Below, in pieces: positions 19,001 through 27,330 of a DNA stretch of 64,000 nt. Numbering within the stretch: the first letter of the stretch is position 1; each line of letters begins with the position of its first letter. Both the position numbers and the translations under genes were made by a program. Below the pieces are notes generated by a model. That model saw only the letters and a list, made by a program, of their open reading frames with translations, ran no database searches and had not been told where the DNA came from. Location of the stretch: positions 3,987,447 to 4,051,446 of the forward strand of contig NZ_CP043538.1 of the NCBI RefSeq assembly GCF_000364445.2. Direction: 5' to 3'. Origin of the DNA: Methylobacterium mesophilicum SR1.6/6. Lineage in GTDB: Bacteria > Pseudomonadota > Alphaproteobacteria > Rhizobiales > Beijerinckiaceae.

Positions 19001-19700
19001 TCACAGGGATTGCATCGCTGACGGCCACACCCTCCGGCCCGACGGCGCATCGATAGGCCCGGACCTCCACGCCGGCGGCCCGCGCCTCCCGGAAGGCACG
19101 GTCGAAGACGGGGTCGATGTCCCGGGCGACGTCGAAGGCCTCCGCGTGCATCTGCACGACGATCACCACCAGAGCCCGTCCGCCCTCGGCGACGACCTGG
19201 GCCAGATCCCGCATGTGGCGGGCGCTGCGGGCGGCCTTGCAGTCGGGAAACTCCGCCAGACCCGCTTGGCGCATCAGGTGGCAGTTCTTGACCTCCACAT
19301 GGCAGGGACCGCCCTCCGCGCCGCTGGCCAGGAAGTCGACCCGGCTCGCCTGCGCGTAGCGGACCTCGGGCTTGAGCGTGTCGTGACCGGCCAGCGCCGT
19401 GATGATGCCGGCCCGGAAGGCCTCGGCCACCAGGGCGTTCGGGCGCAGCGTGTTGATGCCGACCCATTGCGGGCCACCGGGCAGATCCGCCTCCACCAGC
19501 TCCCAGGTCAACGGCAGCTTGCGCGCCGGATTGGTCGAGCGGGAGAGCAGCACCCGCGCGCCCGGCGCATTCAGCCCGAGCATCGCGCCGGGGTTGGGGC
19601 AGTGCACGGTGACGCGGCCCTCCTCGGTCTCGATGTCGGCCAGGAAGCGCTTGTAGCGCTGCACCAGCCGTCCCGGCACCAGCGGCGCGACGAACTGCAT
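18987..19700 (-). CDS. sfsA: Sugar fermentation stimulation protein SfsA
   Basis: A 237-residue SfsA-family protein. It has the N-terminal PGRLVQRYKRFLADIE oligonucleotide-binding-like region, VHCPNPGAM, and the nuclease-like core with RVDFL and HVEVKNCHL. E. coli SfsA is linked to maltose gene regulation, and the fold suggests nucleic acid binding; the role in this organism is not known. ATG 19700 has GAGGA upstream and matches the family start; a GTG 18 nt further upstream is the alternative. It overlaps fkbM by 14 nt at the 3' end. Confidence 0.9.
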   Translation of the reverse strand: MQFVAPLVPGRLVQRYKRFLADIETEEGRVTVHCPNPGAMLGLNAPGARVLLSRSTNPARKLPLTWELVEADLPGGPQWVGINTLRPNALVAEAFRAGIITALAGHDTLKPEVRYAQASRVDFLASGAEGGPCHVEVKNCHLMRQAGLAEFPDCKAARSARHMRDLAQVVAEGGRALVVIVVQMHAEAFDVARDIDPVFDRAFREARAAGVEVRAYRCAVGPEGVAVSDAIPVITPA

Positions 19701-19777
19701 CGGGTCCTCGGGGTTCACGTAGTCGTGGGCTGCGGTCGCGCTATCTGCCCGCCAGACCCGTCCGACGCCAGAGCTCC

Positions 19778-20518
19778 ATGACCCAGCCTTCCGATTCCGT
19801 CACCGCCGCGATCCTCGTCATCGGCGATGAGATCCTCTCGGGTCGCACCAAGGACAAGAACATCGGCACCATCGCCGACTTCCTCACCGCCGCCGGGATC
19901 GACCTGCGCGAGGTGCGGATCGTGCCCGACGAGGCCGCCATGATCGTCGAGGCGGTGAACGCCCTCCGGCAGCGCTACACCTACCTGTTCACGACCGGAG
20001 GGATCGGGCCCACGCACGACGACATCACCGCCGACTGCGTGGCCCAGGCCTTCGGGGTCGGCATCGATGTCGACGAGCGGGCGCGGGCGATGCTGCTGGA
20101 GCGTCACAAGCCGGAAGATCTGAACGAGGCCCGCCTGCGCATGGCGCGGATCCCGTTCGGCGCGGATCTGATCGCCAACCCGGTCTCGAAGGCGCCGGGC
20201 TTCCGCATCGGCAACGTTCACGTCATGGCCGGCGTGCCGAGCATCATGCAGGCCATGCTCGACTCAGTCGCCCCGACCCTGAAGGGCGGCACCGCCATGC
20301 TGTCCGAGACGATCGAGGCGGCGGGGCTCCCCGAGGGCAGCTACGCAGGCGGCCTCGGCGAGATCGCCAAGATGCGGCCGGCCGTCTCCATCGGCTCGTA
20401 TCCGGCGATCACGCCGGAAGGCTTCCGCAACCGGATCGTCGTGCGCAGCCGCGACAGCCAGGCCCTGGCGGAAGCGCGGATCGCGGTCGAAGCCCTGCTG
20501 GCGCAGCTCTCGGCTTGA
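19778..20518 (+). CDS. MoCF-domain (CinA-N/molybdopterin-binding-like) protein
   Basis: A 246-residue protein with a MoCF_biosynth domain: ILVIGDEILSGRTKDKN near the N-terminus and TTGGIGPTHDDIT in the middle, as in CinA N-terminal domains. The CinA C-terminal amidase domain is absent. Stand-alone versions are common in alphaproteobacteria and annotated as molybdopterin-binding proteins or competence/damage-inducible A-like proteins. The exact substrate (nicotinamide or molybdopterin nucleotides) cannot be read from sequence. It is divergent from sfsA. Confidence 0.85.
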   Translation: MTQPSDSVTAAILVIGDEILSGRTKDKNIGTIADFLTAAGIDLREVRIVPDEAAMIVEAVNALRQRYTYLFTTGGIGPTHDDITADCVAQAFGVGIDVDERARAMLLERHKPEDLNEARLRMARIPFGADLIANPVSKAPGFRIGNVHVMAGVPSIMQAMLDSVAPTLKGGTAMLSETIEAAGLPEGSYAGGLGEIAKMRPAVSIGSYPAITPEGFRNRIVVRSRDSQALAEARIAVEALLAQLSA

Positions 20519-20563
20519 GACGTCATCATTCGATCGAGCGGGTTGCGTAGCGGAGCTGGGCGA

Positions 20564-21433
20564 ATGGTGCGGGACAAGGACAAGCGCGCTGATCCGGAGG
20601 CGCGCCGCGATGAGCTGCTGAAGGAAGTCTCCGAGATCGGCCGGCCGGACGCCTACGTCCTTCATGAGGTCATCCGGCTCGAAGGCGACGAGGAGTTGCG
20701 GCGCCACGGTCTGGCGCTGTTCCTCTCGGCCTTCGCGGCGGGCCTCAGCATCGCCCTGTCGCTGATCGTCCCGGGCGTGCTGCGGAGCCATCTGCCGGAG
20801 ACCGACTGGGCCAAGATCGTGAGCTCGATGGGCTACGCGGTCGGATTCCTGGTGGTTGTCCTCGGGCGCCAGCAGCTGTTCACCGAGAACACCATCACGC
20901 CGGTGCTGCCGCTGCTGCACGACCGCTCGGTGAAGACGGCGCTTCGGGTGATCCGGCTCTGGACCATCGTCCTTTGCGGCAACATCCTCGGCACGCTCGC
21001 GATCGCGACGCTCACGGCCTTTTCCGGCGCCTTCGAGCCGCCGGTGCTCAAGGCGTTTGCGGAGATCAGCCACGACGCCATCGCGCACGGCTTCTGGTCG
21101 ACGTTCGTGAAGGCGGTCTTCGCCGGCTGGATGATCGCCCTGATGGTCTGGTTCCTGCCGGCGACCGCGAGCGCAGCCCCCTTCGTGATCCTGCTGATGA
21201 CGTGGCTGGTGGCGCTCTGCGGCCTCGCCCACATCGTGGCCGGCTCGGTCGAGGCCTTCTTCCTCGTGGTCACCGGGGCGGCGACGATGGGCGATTACGG
21301 CTTGAAGTTCTTCCTTCCCACCCTGCTGGGCAACACCTTCGGCGGTGCCGCGCTGGTGGCGGTGCTCAACTACGGCCAGGTTGCGCCGGAGGTGGAGGAG
21401 ACCAAGGCGGTGGAGGGCGAGCGCCTCGACTGA
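20564..21433 (+). CDS. Formate/nitrite transporter (FNT) family channel, YfdC-like
   Basis: A 289-residue protein with about 30 charged N-terminal residues, then six hydrophobic helices. The segments GRQQLFTENTITPVLPLL and LCGLAHIVAGSVEAFFLV match FNT proteins of the YfdC branch, in which the Omega-loop region carries FTENT. It probably forms a pentameric anion channel in the inner membrane; the substrate (formate, nitrite or another small acid) is open. ATG 20564 has GGAG 9 nt upstream. Confidence 0.85.
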   Translation: MVRDKDKRADPEARRDELLKEVSEIGRPDAYVLHEVIRLEGDEELRRHGLALFLSAFAAGLSIALSLIVPGVLRSHLPETDWAKIVSSMGYAVGFLVVVLGRQQLFTENTITPVLPLLHDRSVKTALRVIRLWTIVLCGNILGTLAIATLTAFSGAFEPPVLKAFAEISHDAIAHGFWSTFVKAVFAGWMIALMVWFLPATASAAPFVILLMTWLVALCGLAHIVAGSVEAFFLVVTGAATMGDYGLKFFLPTLLGNTFGGAALVAVLNYGQVAPEVEETKAVEGERLD

Positions 21434-21461
21434 TTGGCGGGATCACACCGGCGGCATTGTC

Positions 21462-21555
21462 ACGCCATTCTCGCGCGCGAAGCGACGGACCTAGGGCCAC
21501 GCAGGCTTCAGCAAGCATTGCACCCCTGGATTGTTTCGCTCCGCTCGCCAAGACG
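21462..21555. repeat. Palindromic repeat, family A, copy 3
   Basis: The left arm contains TTCTCGCGCGCGAAGCGAC and the right arm CCCTGGATTGTTTCGCTCCG followed by CTCGCCAAGACGG. It lies in the 156-nt gap between the convergent FNT and NADH dehydrogenase genes. It shares the CGAAGC / GCTTCG-type core and the CTGGATTG motif with the other family-A copies. Confidence 0.7.
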
Positions 21556-21589
21556 GTGTCGAAGCGCCAAGCAACGACTGGGAGCCCGC

Positions 21590-22870
21590 TCAATCGAGTC
21601 GCACCGGCGGGCTGATCAGGTGGTCGAGGTCGTCGAGCAGCCACGTCATGGTCCCGCGCACCGGACCGTAGAGACCGATCTGGTGCTGCCGGTACAGCAG
21701 GTCGTGGGTCAGCCGGGCCGAGAGTCCGTTCAGGCGGCCGCCTCCGAACGTGTAGCGCCCGAGGGTGCCCCAACCGTTGAAATCGGCGAGCGATACGATG
21801 GCGCCCTTCTCGACGTAGCGGAACGGCGGCAGATCCGTCGCGACCGAGCCGCCGCGGGCCAAGGCGCGGCCGAGATGGCGCGCGAGGTGCTGAGCCTGCT
21901 GGCGCGCGGCCTGCGCGGTCGCCGGGACGGGCTTGCCGGATTGCGGATCGTCGAGGCTCGTGCAGTCGCCCAAGGCGAGGATCGCCGGATCGCGGCTCGT
22001 GCGCAGGTCGGGCCCGACGACGAGCTGCCCGGTCCGCGAGCGCTCAAGGCCGTCGAGACCGGCGAGCACGTCCGGAGCCTTCACGCCCGCCGCCCAGACC
22101 TTCAGGCCGGCCGGAATGCGGCTTCCGTCCTTCAGGGAAAAGCCGTCCACATCCGCCCCAGTGACCATCGCATTCGTCCGCACCTCGACGGCGAGGTCCG
22201 ACAAGGTGCGGGCGGCGGCTCGGGACACCTTCTCGGGAAAGGCCGGCAGGAGGCGGGCGCCGCTCTCGATCAGGGTCAGGCGCAGGCGGCGGGGCAGGTC
22301 GGGGGAGCCGTAGGCGGATAGCAGGTTGATGGCGTGCTTCAGCTCGGCGGCCAGCTCGACGCCGGTGGCGCCGCCGCCCACGATGGCGATCTCGAGCATG
22401 CTGCCCCGGTCGAGGCGCGCCAGCAGGTGGCACCGGAGCTGATCGTGGAAATGCTCGGCCTCGGTCAGGTCGTCGATGGTCAGGCAATGCTCGGCCACGC
22501 CGGGCGTGCCGAAATCGTTCGCCCGACTGCCGATGGCGAGGACGAGCAGGTCATAGGGCCGGTCGATCTCCGGGCGCCCCTCCGCCGCCTCCACGGCGAG
22601 CCGCACGCGCTTGGCTTGACGGTCGATCCCGACGAGGGTGCCCGGCTGAAAACGGAAACTGTTGCGCCGCGCCTGTGCGAAGAAATCGACCTTCTGCCGG
22701 TCGGCCCGGGCGGTGCCGGCCGCGAAGGTATGCAGCATCGGCTTCCAGACATGCGAGAGGCTGCGATCGGCCAGGGTCACGTCCGCCCGGCCGCCGCGCC
22801 CGAGGCTGGTGGCCACCTCGATGCCGGCGACGCCGCCGCCGACGATCACGATCCGCGCCCTGTCCGCCAT
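21590..22870 (-). CDS. ndh: Type II NADH dehydrogenase (NDH-2)
   Basis: A 426-residue flavoprotein with two dinucleotide-binding folds: FAD at VIVGGGVAGIEVA (residues about 8-20) and NAD(H) at IAIVGGGATGVELAAEL (about residue 165). LALGDCTS and the quinone-site-like AAARQQAQ segment follow the NDH-2 pattern. A C-terminal amphipathic part would attach it to the membrane. It oxidises NADH and reduces quinone without proton pumping. It lies downstream (leftwards) of the ATP synthase F0 operon but is separated from it by a terminator, so it has its own promoter in 22871-23044. Confidence 0.9.
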   Translation of the reverse strand: MADRARIVIVGGGVAGIEVATSLGRGGRADVTLADRSLSHVWKPMLHTFAAGTARADRQKVDFFAQARRNSFRFQPGTLVGIDRQAKRVRLAVEAAEGRPEIDRPYDLLVLAIGSRANDFGTPGVAEHCLTIDDLTEAEHFHDQLRCHLLARLDRGSMLEIAIVGGGATGVELAAELKHAINLLSAYGSPDLPRRLRLTLIESGARLLPAFPEKVSRAAARTLSDLAVEVRTNAMVTGADVDGFSLKDGSRIPAGLKVWAAGVKAPDVLAGLDGLERSRTGQLVVGPDLRTSRDPAILALGDCTSLDDPQSGKPVPATAQAARQQAQHLARHLGRALARGGSVATDLPPFRYVEKGAIVSLADFNGWGTLGRYTFGGGRLNGLSARLTHDLLYRQHQIGLYGPVRGTMTWLLDDLDHLISPPVRLD

Positions 22871-23044
22871 GACCCCTCCGCCCGCACCCGCGTCGGGAAC
22901 ACCGGTCAGGGCTCCGATGTTCGCCGCAGCCCACGCGGATTCACGTCATCGCACGGACCGAGCTGCCAACCCGGCTCGCGGCACACCCGTCGGCACGCCG
23001 CCGACGAACCGCATCGCGCGCGAAAGCGGAGCTGTCCCATCATG

Positions 23045-23070
23045 AAAAAAGCCGCCCGGAGGCGGCTTTC
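23045..23070 (-). terminator. Intrinsic terminator of the F0 operon
   Basis: On the minus strand the stem AAGCCGCC / GGCGGCTT with a 4-nt TCCG loop is followed by a run of six T (plus-strand A-run 23045-23050). It sits 29 nt after the b-subunit stop codon and is the only textbook rho-independent terminator with a clean T-run that I see in the window. Confidence 0.9.
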
Positions 23071-23098
23071 TCGAACTCCGCGTCGTCGGCGGGCGACG

Positions 23099-23587
23099 TC
23101 AGGATCGCATCCGGGTCCGGACCTCACCGAGACTCGACCGGATCAGGCCCTGCGCGGCCTCGCCCTGCAGCCGCTCGCGCAGGATCGTCTCCGACACCTT
23201 GACGGCGGCCTCCGCGGCGGCGGCGCGCACCTGAGCCTCGGCCTGAGCCTCGGCCTGGGCAATCTTGGTCTCGGCGGCCTTGGTGCGGCGCGCGAGGAAA
23301 TCGTCGAGCTTGCGGTGACCCTCCTCGGCGGCGCGCTTGGCCTCCTCGCGGGCGCTGGCGACGATCGACTCGGCCTCCTTCTCGGCCTCGGCCCGGCGGC
23401 GCTTGTAGTCGGCGAGCACGGCCGCCGCCTCCTCGCGCAGGCGCTTGGCCTCGTCGAGCTCGTGGCGGACGCGCTTGGCACGGCCGTCCAGGCCCTTGGT
23501 CATCGCCGAGAAGCCGCCGACCTTCCAGGCGATGCCCATGAAGATGACGAACGCGACGGCGACCCAGAATTCGGCTTCGAGCAGCAT
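23099..23587 (-). CDS. atpF: ATP synthase F0 subunit b
   Basis: A 162-residue subunit: one N-terminal membrane helix ([15 protein letters not shown]) followed by a long charged coiled coil of A, E, K and R. It is the second of the paired stator subunits. The alphaproteobacterial F0 uses a b/b' heterodimer. The start is 13 nt after the b' stop. It is the last gene of the operon and is followed by the intrinsic terminator. Confidence 0.95.
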   Translation of the reverse strand: MLLEAEFWVAVAFVIFMGIAWKVGGFSAMTKGLDGRAKRVRHELDEAKRLREEAAAVLADYKRRRAEAEKEAESIVASAREEAKRAAEEGHRKLDDFLARRTKAAETKIAQAEAQAEAQVRAAAAEAAVKVSETILRERLQGEAAQGLIRSSLGEVRTRMRS

Positions 23588-23600
23588 CGTGGGTTCCCGT

Positions 23601-24179
23601 CTAGTGTGCGGTGGCGTCGAGGGCGCGGTCGAGCGTGGCCCGATCGGGAGCCTGCCCGGTCAGACGCTCGACGATCGCGGAGGCCGCCTCGCCGGCGATC
23701 GAGCGGACGTTGCCCATGGCCGCCTCGGTCCGCGTACGGATCGTCGCCTCGGAGGCGGAGAGCTTGGTGTTCAGCTCCTCCTCCAGCGCCTTGCGCTTGG
23801 TCTCGGCCTCGGCGGCCAGCTCGTTGCGGGTGGTCTGCGCGATGTCGCGCGCCTTGCCCTGAGCCTCCCGGAGGGCGGTCTCGAAGGCCACGCCGGCGGC
23901 ATCCGCCTCGGCCTTCATCGCCTGCGCCTGATCCAGGTCGGCCCGCAGGCGCTCGGCGCGGGCGTGCAGGATCGACTGGATGCGCGGCAGCGCGATCTTG
24001 TCCATGAGATAGTAGAGGAGCCCGAAGGCCAGGGCGAGCCAGATCAGCTGCGCCAGGAAGCCGGAGGTCTCGAAGGGCGGAAAGGCCCCGGAATGCGCTT
24101 CCGTGTGCTCGGTATGGCCCGGCACGATCTGCGTGTCGGCGCCCGAGGGCGGCGTGGTGAGGGGATTGGGCTGCGCCAT
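23601..24179 (-). CDS. atpG: ATP synthase F0 subunit b'
   Basis: A 192-residue b' subunit. A proline- and threonine-rich N-terminal tail of about 40 residues precedes the membrane helix [19 protein letters not shown]. The rest is a coiled coil around [18 protein letters not shown]. It pairs with the b subunit in the peripheral stalk. Some annotations call this gene atpG or atpF2, and it is not the F1 gamma subunit. A 139-nt gap with three hairpins separates it from atpE. Confidence 0.93.
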   Translation of the reverse strand: MAQPNPLTTPPSGADTQIVPGHTEHTEAHSGAFPPFETSGFLAQLIWLALAFGLLYYLMDKIALPRIQSILHARAERLRADLDQAQAMKAEADAAGVAFETALREAQGKARDIAQTTRNELAAEAETKRKALEEELNTKLSASEATIRTRTEAAMGNVRSIAGEAASAIVERLTGQAPDRATLDRALDATAH

Positions 24180-24234
24180 GAGACCGCTACACTGACACCG
24201 TTCGCTGTGCCACCGCAGGGCGGTGACGGAAGAC

Positions 24235-24310
24235 GGCGGGCGCCCCGCCTGGGAGCGCCCACCCGTTCATCGGGCGGCTGCCCGAGGAGGCCGCGGCGAC
24301 CGCGGCCTCC
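24235..24310 (-). promoter_or_regulatory. Three consecutive hairpins between atpE and the b' gene
   Basis: Perfect stems are seen at 24286-24310 (11 bp GGAGGCCGCGG with a 3-nt loop), 24271-24284 (CGGGC/GCCCG) and 24235-24249 (GGCGGG/CCCGCC). They begin 8 nt after the atpE stop on the minus strand. No T-run follows, so they are more likely to protect the upstream mRNA or act as a partial attenuator than to terminate. This would fit the higher need for subunit c. Confidence 0.6.
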
Positions 24311-24318
24311 GGCGCCGA

Positions 24319-24546
24319 TCAGACGGCGAAGAGCAGCAGCAGCGCGATCAGCAGCGAGAAGATGCCGAGCGCCTCGGTGAGGGCGAAGCCCAGGAGCAGG
24401 GTGGCGCGCTGGCCGTCGGCCGCGGACGGGTTGCGAAGGGCGCCGGCGAGGAACTGACCGAACAGGTTGCCGAGGCCGATGCCCGCACCCGCCATGCCGA
24501 GGCAGGCGAGGCCGGCGCCGATGTACTTCGCAGCGACGGGATCCAT
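24319..24546 (-). CDS. atpE: ATP synthase F0 subunit c
   Basis: A 75-residue proteolipid with two hydrophobic helices joined by the polar loop ALRNPSA. The proton-carrying acidic residue is the glutamate in [12 protein letters not shown] in helix 2. AGGAG immediately upstream of ATG 24546 is a strong ribosome site, as expected for the most abundant F0 subunit. The gene lies between atpB and the b' gene. Longer reading in this frame is excluded because it would run antisense-like through atpB. Confidence 0.97.
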   Translation of the reverse strand: MDPVAAKYIGAGLACLGMAGAGIGLGNLFGQFLAGALRNPSAADGQRATLLLGFALTEALGIFSLLIALLLLFAV

Positions 24547-24614
24547 GGTAACTCCTAGGGTCTCTTCAGAACGAAACGTGCGGTGACGTTTGCGGCGGGT
24601 GGAGCCGGCCGGTT

Positions 24615-25370
24615 TTAGTGGCCGGGGTGAAGGGCGTCGTTGAGGTAGATCGCCGTCAGCGTCGCGAAGACGTAGGCCTGAAGCGCCGCAACGAGGAACT
24701 CGAGGGCGGTCAGCGCGATCGTCAGGAACAGCGGGAGCGGCGATAGCACGCTCCAGGCGCCCGCGAGAAGAAGCTGAACCACGAAGAACGCGAAGATCTT
24801 CATCGCGATGTGGCCGGCCAGCATGTTGGCGAACAGACGAACCGACAGGCTGATCGGGCGCGAGATGAACGAGATCACCTCGATCGGCACCAGGATCGCC
24901 AGCAGCGGCTTCGGCACGCCCGACGGCACGAACAGGCCGAAGAAGTGGGTGCCGTGCTTCATCACGCCGAAGATCACCACCGTGGAGATCACCAGCGCGG
25001 CGAGGCCGAAGGTGATGATCAGGTGGCTGGTCACCGCGAAGGCGTAGGGGATCATCCCGAACAGGTTCAGGACGAGCACGAACATGAACAGGGAGAAGAC
25101 CAGCGGCAGGAACCGCTTTCCGCCGTCGCCGGTGGCTTGGTGCACCGTGTCGGCGATGAACTCGTAGAAGATCTCCGCCAGGGACTGCATCCGGCCCGGC
25201 ACGACCGAGCGGGAGGCCGTCGCCACGATGGTGATCAGCGCGATCACCCCGACGGCGGCGAACATGTACAGGGCCGATTGCGTGAACGCGAGCTGCTGAT
25301 GGCCGATATGGCCCAGCGATACGAGCGGCTTCAGCTCGAACTGATGGATCGGGTCGATCGTGACCGCCAT
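24615..25370 (-). CDS. atpB: ATP synthase F0 subunit a
   Basis: A 251-residue multi-pass protein. The essential arginine of helix 4 is in [14 protein letters not shown] and the closing helix carries [24 protein letters not shown], both diagnostic. It forms the two proton half-channels against the c ring. ATG 25370 ([13 protein letters not shown]) fits the family. It is 72 nt after atpI and 68 nt before atpE. Confidence 0.97.
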   Translation of the reverse strand: MAVTIDPIHQFELKPLVSLGHIGHQQLAFTQSALYMFAAVGVIALITIVATASRSVVPGRMQSLAEIFYEFIADTVHQATGDGGKRFLPLVFSLFMFVLVLNLFGMIPYAFAVTSHLIITFGLAALVISTVVIFGVMKHGTHFFGLFVPSGVPKPLLAILVPIEVISFISRPISLSVRLFANMLAGHIAMKIFAFFVVQLLLAGAWSVLSPLPLFLTIALTALEFLVAALQAYVFATLTAIYLNDALHPGH

Positions 25371-25442
25371 TCCCGCTTCCGCCCTTCTTGTCCCGCGCCG
25401 ACACGTGCCGGCCGCCCCACATGCCCTATCGAACGGCGCGCC

Positions 25443-25817
25443 TTAAGGCTCCTGCCGATCGCGCCGTACCGGACGCGCGGCGGCGAAACCCGACACGCGC
25501 ATCACGTTGTAGACCCCCGCGACGAACCCCAGCATCAAGAGGACGATCAGGCCCCAGGGCTTCGTCCCGAAGACATGATCGACGATCCAGCCGAGTATGC
25601 CCCCCGCGATCACGCCCGCGACGAACTCCGTGGAGAGCGTCATGGCTTGGCCGAGCGAGGAGGATCCGCCGTTCCGAGGGCGCGAGGAAGGATCGGGAGC
25701 AGCCTGCGGCCGCTTCCGTTCGATCTGCGTCTCGAGACGTCGGAGCCTCGCGGAGAGTTCGCTGTCCGTCGGCGTCTGCGCGGTCCCTTCCCCGTCCCTC
25801 GGGTCGTCGCCGTTCAC
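25443..25817 (-). CDS. atpI: F0F1 ATP synthase assembly protein AtpI
   Basis: A 124-residue AtpI. A polar N-terminal half with SELSARLRRLETQIERK (coiled-coil-like) is followed by two membrane helices, with AMTLSTEFVAGVIAGGILGW and LIVLLMLGFVAGVYNVMR. It is thought to help c-ring assembly. The start was chosen at GTG 25817: the strong promoter at 25881-25909 puts transcription start near 25874, which rules out the longer ATG at 25925. It heads the operon atpI-atpB-atpE-b'-b. Confidence 0.85.
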   Translation of the reverse strand: MNGDDPRDGEGTAQTPTDSELSARLRRLETQIERKRPQAAPDPSSRPRNGGSSSLGQAMTLSTEFVAGVIAGGILGWIVDHVFGTKPWGLIVLLMLGFVAGVYNVMRVSGFAAARPVRRDRQEP

Positions 25818-25880
25818 GGCTGAAAACTCATCGGGCGGGAGGATCTGGAACCGGCTGGACACCCCCAGCAAGCGGGGCGC

Positions 25881-25909
25881 ACCATAGTTTCGCCTATCTT
25901 GAGTGTCAA
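25881..25909 (-). promoter_or_regulatory. Sigma-70-type promoter of the F0 operon
   Basis: On the minus strand the -35 element is a perfect TTGACA (25909-25904), the spacer is 17 nt and the -10 is TATGGT (25886-25881). Transcription would start near 25874, about 57 nt before the chosen atpI GTG. It is the clearest housekeeping promoter in the window. Confidence 0.8.
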
Positions 25910-26008
25910 GGCGAACCCCATACACAGTAAGTCTTTGATTTTGAGTTGGTATTTCAGCTTGGAGCGACGCGCCGGAGCCGCACTTCGTGCGGCGCTCCGG
26001 CCGGGCGA

Positions 26009-26653
26009 TCAGGCGCCGATGAGCGGCTTGATCACCTTCTCCATGCCCTCGACCGTCATCTCGCCGGTGTAGCGCTCGCCGTTGATGAAGAAGGTCGGCG
26101 TGGAATCGACCTTGAACACGTCGAGCCCGCGCTGCTTCACGGTGTTGACCGCGCTGTAGACCTTCTGGTCCTTCAGGCAGGCCTCGAAGGTCTGCTTGTT
26201 GTAGCCGGCCTGCCGCAGCATCTGCTCCAGAGCGTCCACGGGCTTCGGCGTGAAGGCCCAGCCTTGCTGCTGGTCGAACAGCAGGTCGGTGATCGGATAG
26301 TACTTGGAGTCACCCTCGCAGCGCGCGAGCATGAAGGCCGCGGTGGCCAGCGGGTCGAGGGGGAACTCCCGGAGCGTGAACCGCACCTTGCCGGTGTCGA
26401 TGTAGCGCTCCTTCAGGGTCGGCCAGGTATTCCGGTGGAAGGCGGCGCAATGCGAGCAGGTCATCGAGGCGTACTCGATGATCGTGCACTTGGCGTCGGC
26501 CGGGCCGAGCCAGACGTCGCCCAGCGGCCCCGGCTGCAGCAGCGCGGCCATGTCGGCATTCTGCGCCTGGGCGCCGCGGGACAGATAGGGCAGGGCGAGG
26601 CCGGCGCCGAGGGCGAGGCCGGAGTACTTGAGAGCGTCGCGTCGCGTCGTCAT
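26009..26653 (-). CDS. DsbA-family thiol:disulfide oxidoreductase (Tat-exported)
   Basis: A 214-residue thioredoxin-fold protein. The signal peptide begins MTTRRDALKYSG, a twin-arginine-like motif (TRRDALK), followed by a hydrophobic stretch and a probable cleavage at RGAQA. The active site is TCSHC in YASMTCSHCAAFH, and the cis-proline loop is in DSTPTFFING. It probably introduces or isomerises disulfides in the periplasm. It lies downstream of the DUF721 gene; relatives show the same order next to mutY. DsbB-like partners are encoded at 44508. Confidence 0.9.
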   Translation of the reverse strand: MTTRRDALKYSGLALGAGLALPYLSRGAQAQNADMAALLQPGPLGDVWLGPADAKCTIIEYASMTCSHCAAFHRNTWPTLKERYIDTGKVRFTLREFPLDPLATAAFMLARCEGDSKYYPITDLLFDQQQGWAFTPKPVDALEQMLRQAGYNKQTFEACLKDQKVYSAVNTVKQRGLDVFKVDSTPTFFINGERYTGEMTVEGMEKVIKPLIGA

Positions 26654-26742
26654 CGGGCAGGCTCCGCCGCATTGGACAGTTTTGGCTTTCCGATGCCGGT
26701 ACTCGGGCGCGGCCGTCCTGGCAAGGCGGCCGAATCGACCGT

Positions 26743-27225
26743 TCACCGCTCCGGGCGCGTCGCCACCGCGGCGGTGCCGAGGCGGTCGAGGGCCGCGCGC
26801 AGGCCGTCGTCGGCGATCTCCGCCACGGCGCGCCGGACCTCGCCGGCGGCGGTCGGGTCGATCCGCGCGCGTGACGGCACGCGGCTGCCGCGCCCGACCC
26901 GATCCTGCTGCAGTACGATCCGGGCAACGCAGGCCCAGCCGTAATGGGCGTTGATCCGCTGGATCACCACCGGCGCGAGATGCTGGAGTTCGAGGGCGAA
27001 GACACCCTCGACGCGCACCACGAGGGTGCCGGAATCCGGGGTGCCGGAATCCTTGCGGCGGCGCTTCGGCCATTCGAGCTTGGACGGCCGGCAGTAGCGG
27101 GCGAGCCGCTCGCCGACGATCTCCGGCCAGGCGGCCAGGATGTCGGTCGAGGCGAAGCCCTGCGCCGCGAAGGCCGGCCCGATGCAACTTTCGATCAGCT
27201 CGGCCAGCGGTTTGACGCGCGCCAT
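26743..27225 (-). CDS. DUF721 protein, DciA-like helicase loader
   Basis: A 160-residue DUF721 protein: N-terminal IGPAFAAQGFASTDILAAWP and IVGERLARYCRPSKLEWP, then the beta-rich GTLVVRVEGVFALELQH. DUF721 includes DciA, which loads the replicative helicase DnaB in bacteria without DnaC/DnaI. The family name is certain from pattern, and the helicase role is extrapolated. Its start is 105 nt from divergent mutY, a conserved pairing in Rhizobiales. Confidence 0.85.
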   Translation of the reverse strand: MARVKPLAELIESCIGPAFAAQGFASTDILAAWPEIVGERLARYCRPSKLEWPKRRRKDSGTPDSGTLVVRVEGVFALELQHLAPVVIQRINAHYGWACVARIVLQQDRVGRGSRVPSRARIDPTAAGEVRRAVAEIADDGLRAALDRLGTAAVATRPER

Positions 27226-27330
27226 GATGGTTCCGGCCCTGTGGATCCGCGAAGGTTAGCGCAGGATGGTTGACGAAGGGAGGACGCGCCGGCGCTTTCG
27301 CCGCCCTATGATCGCCCATCCCCTCCGGCT

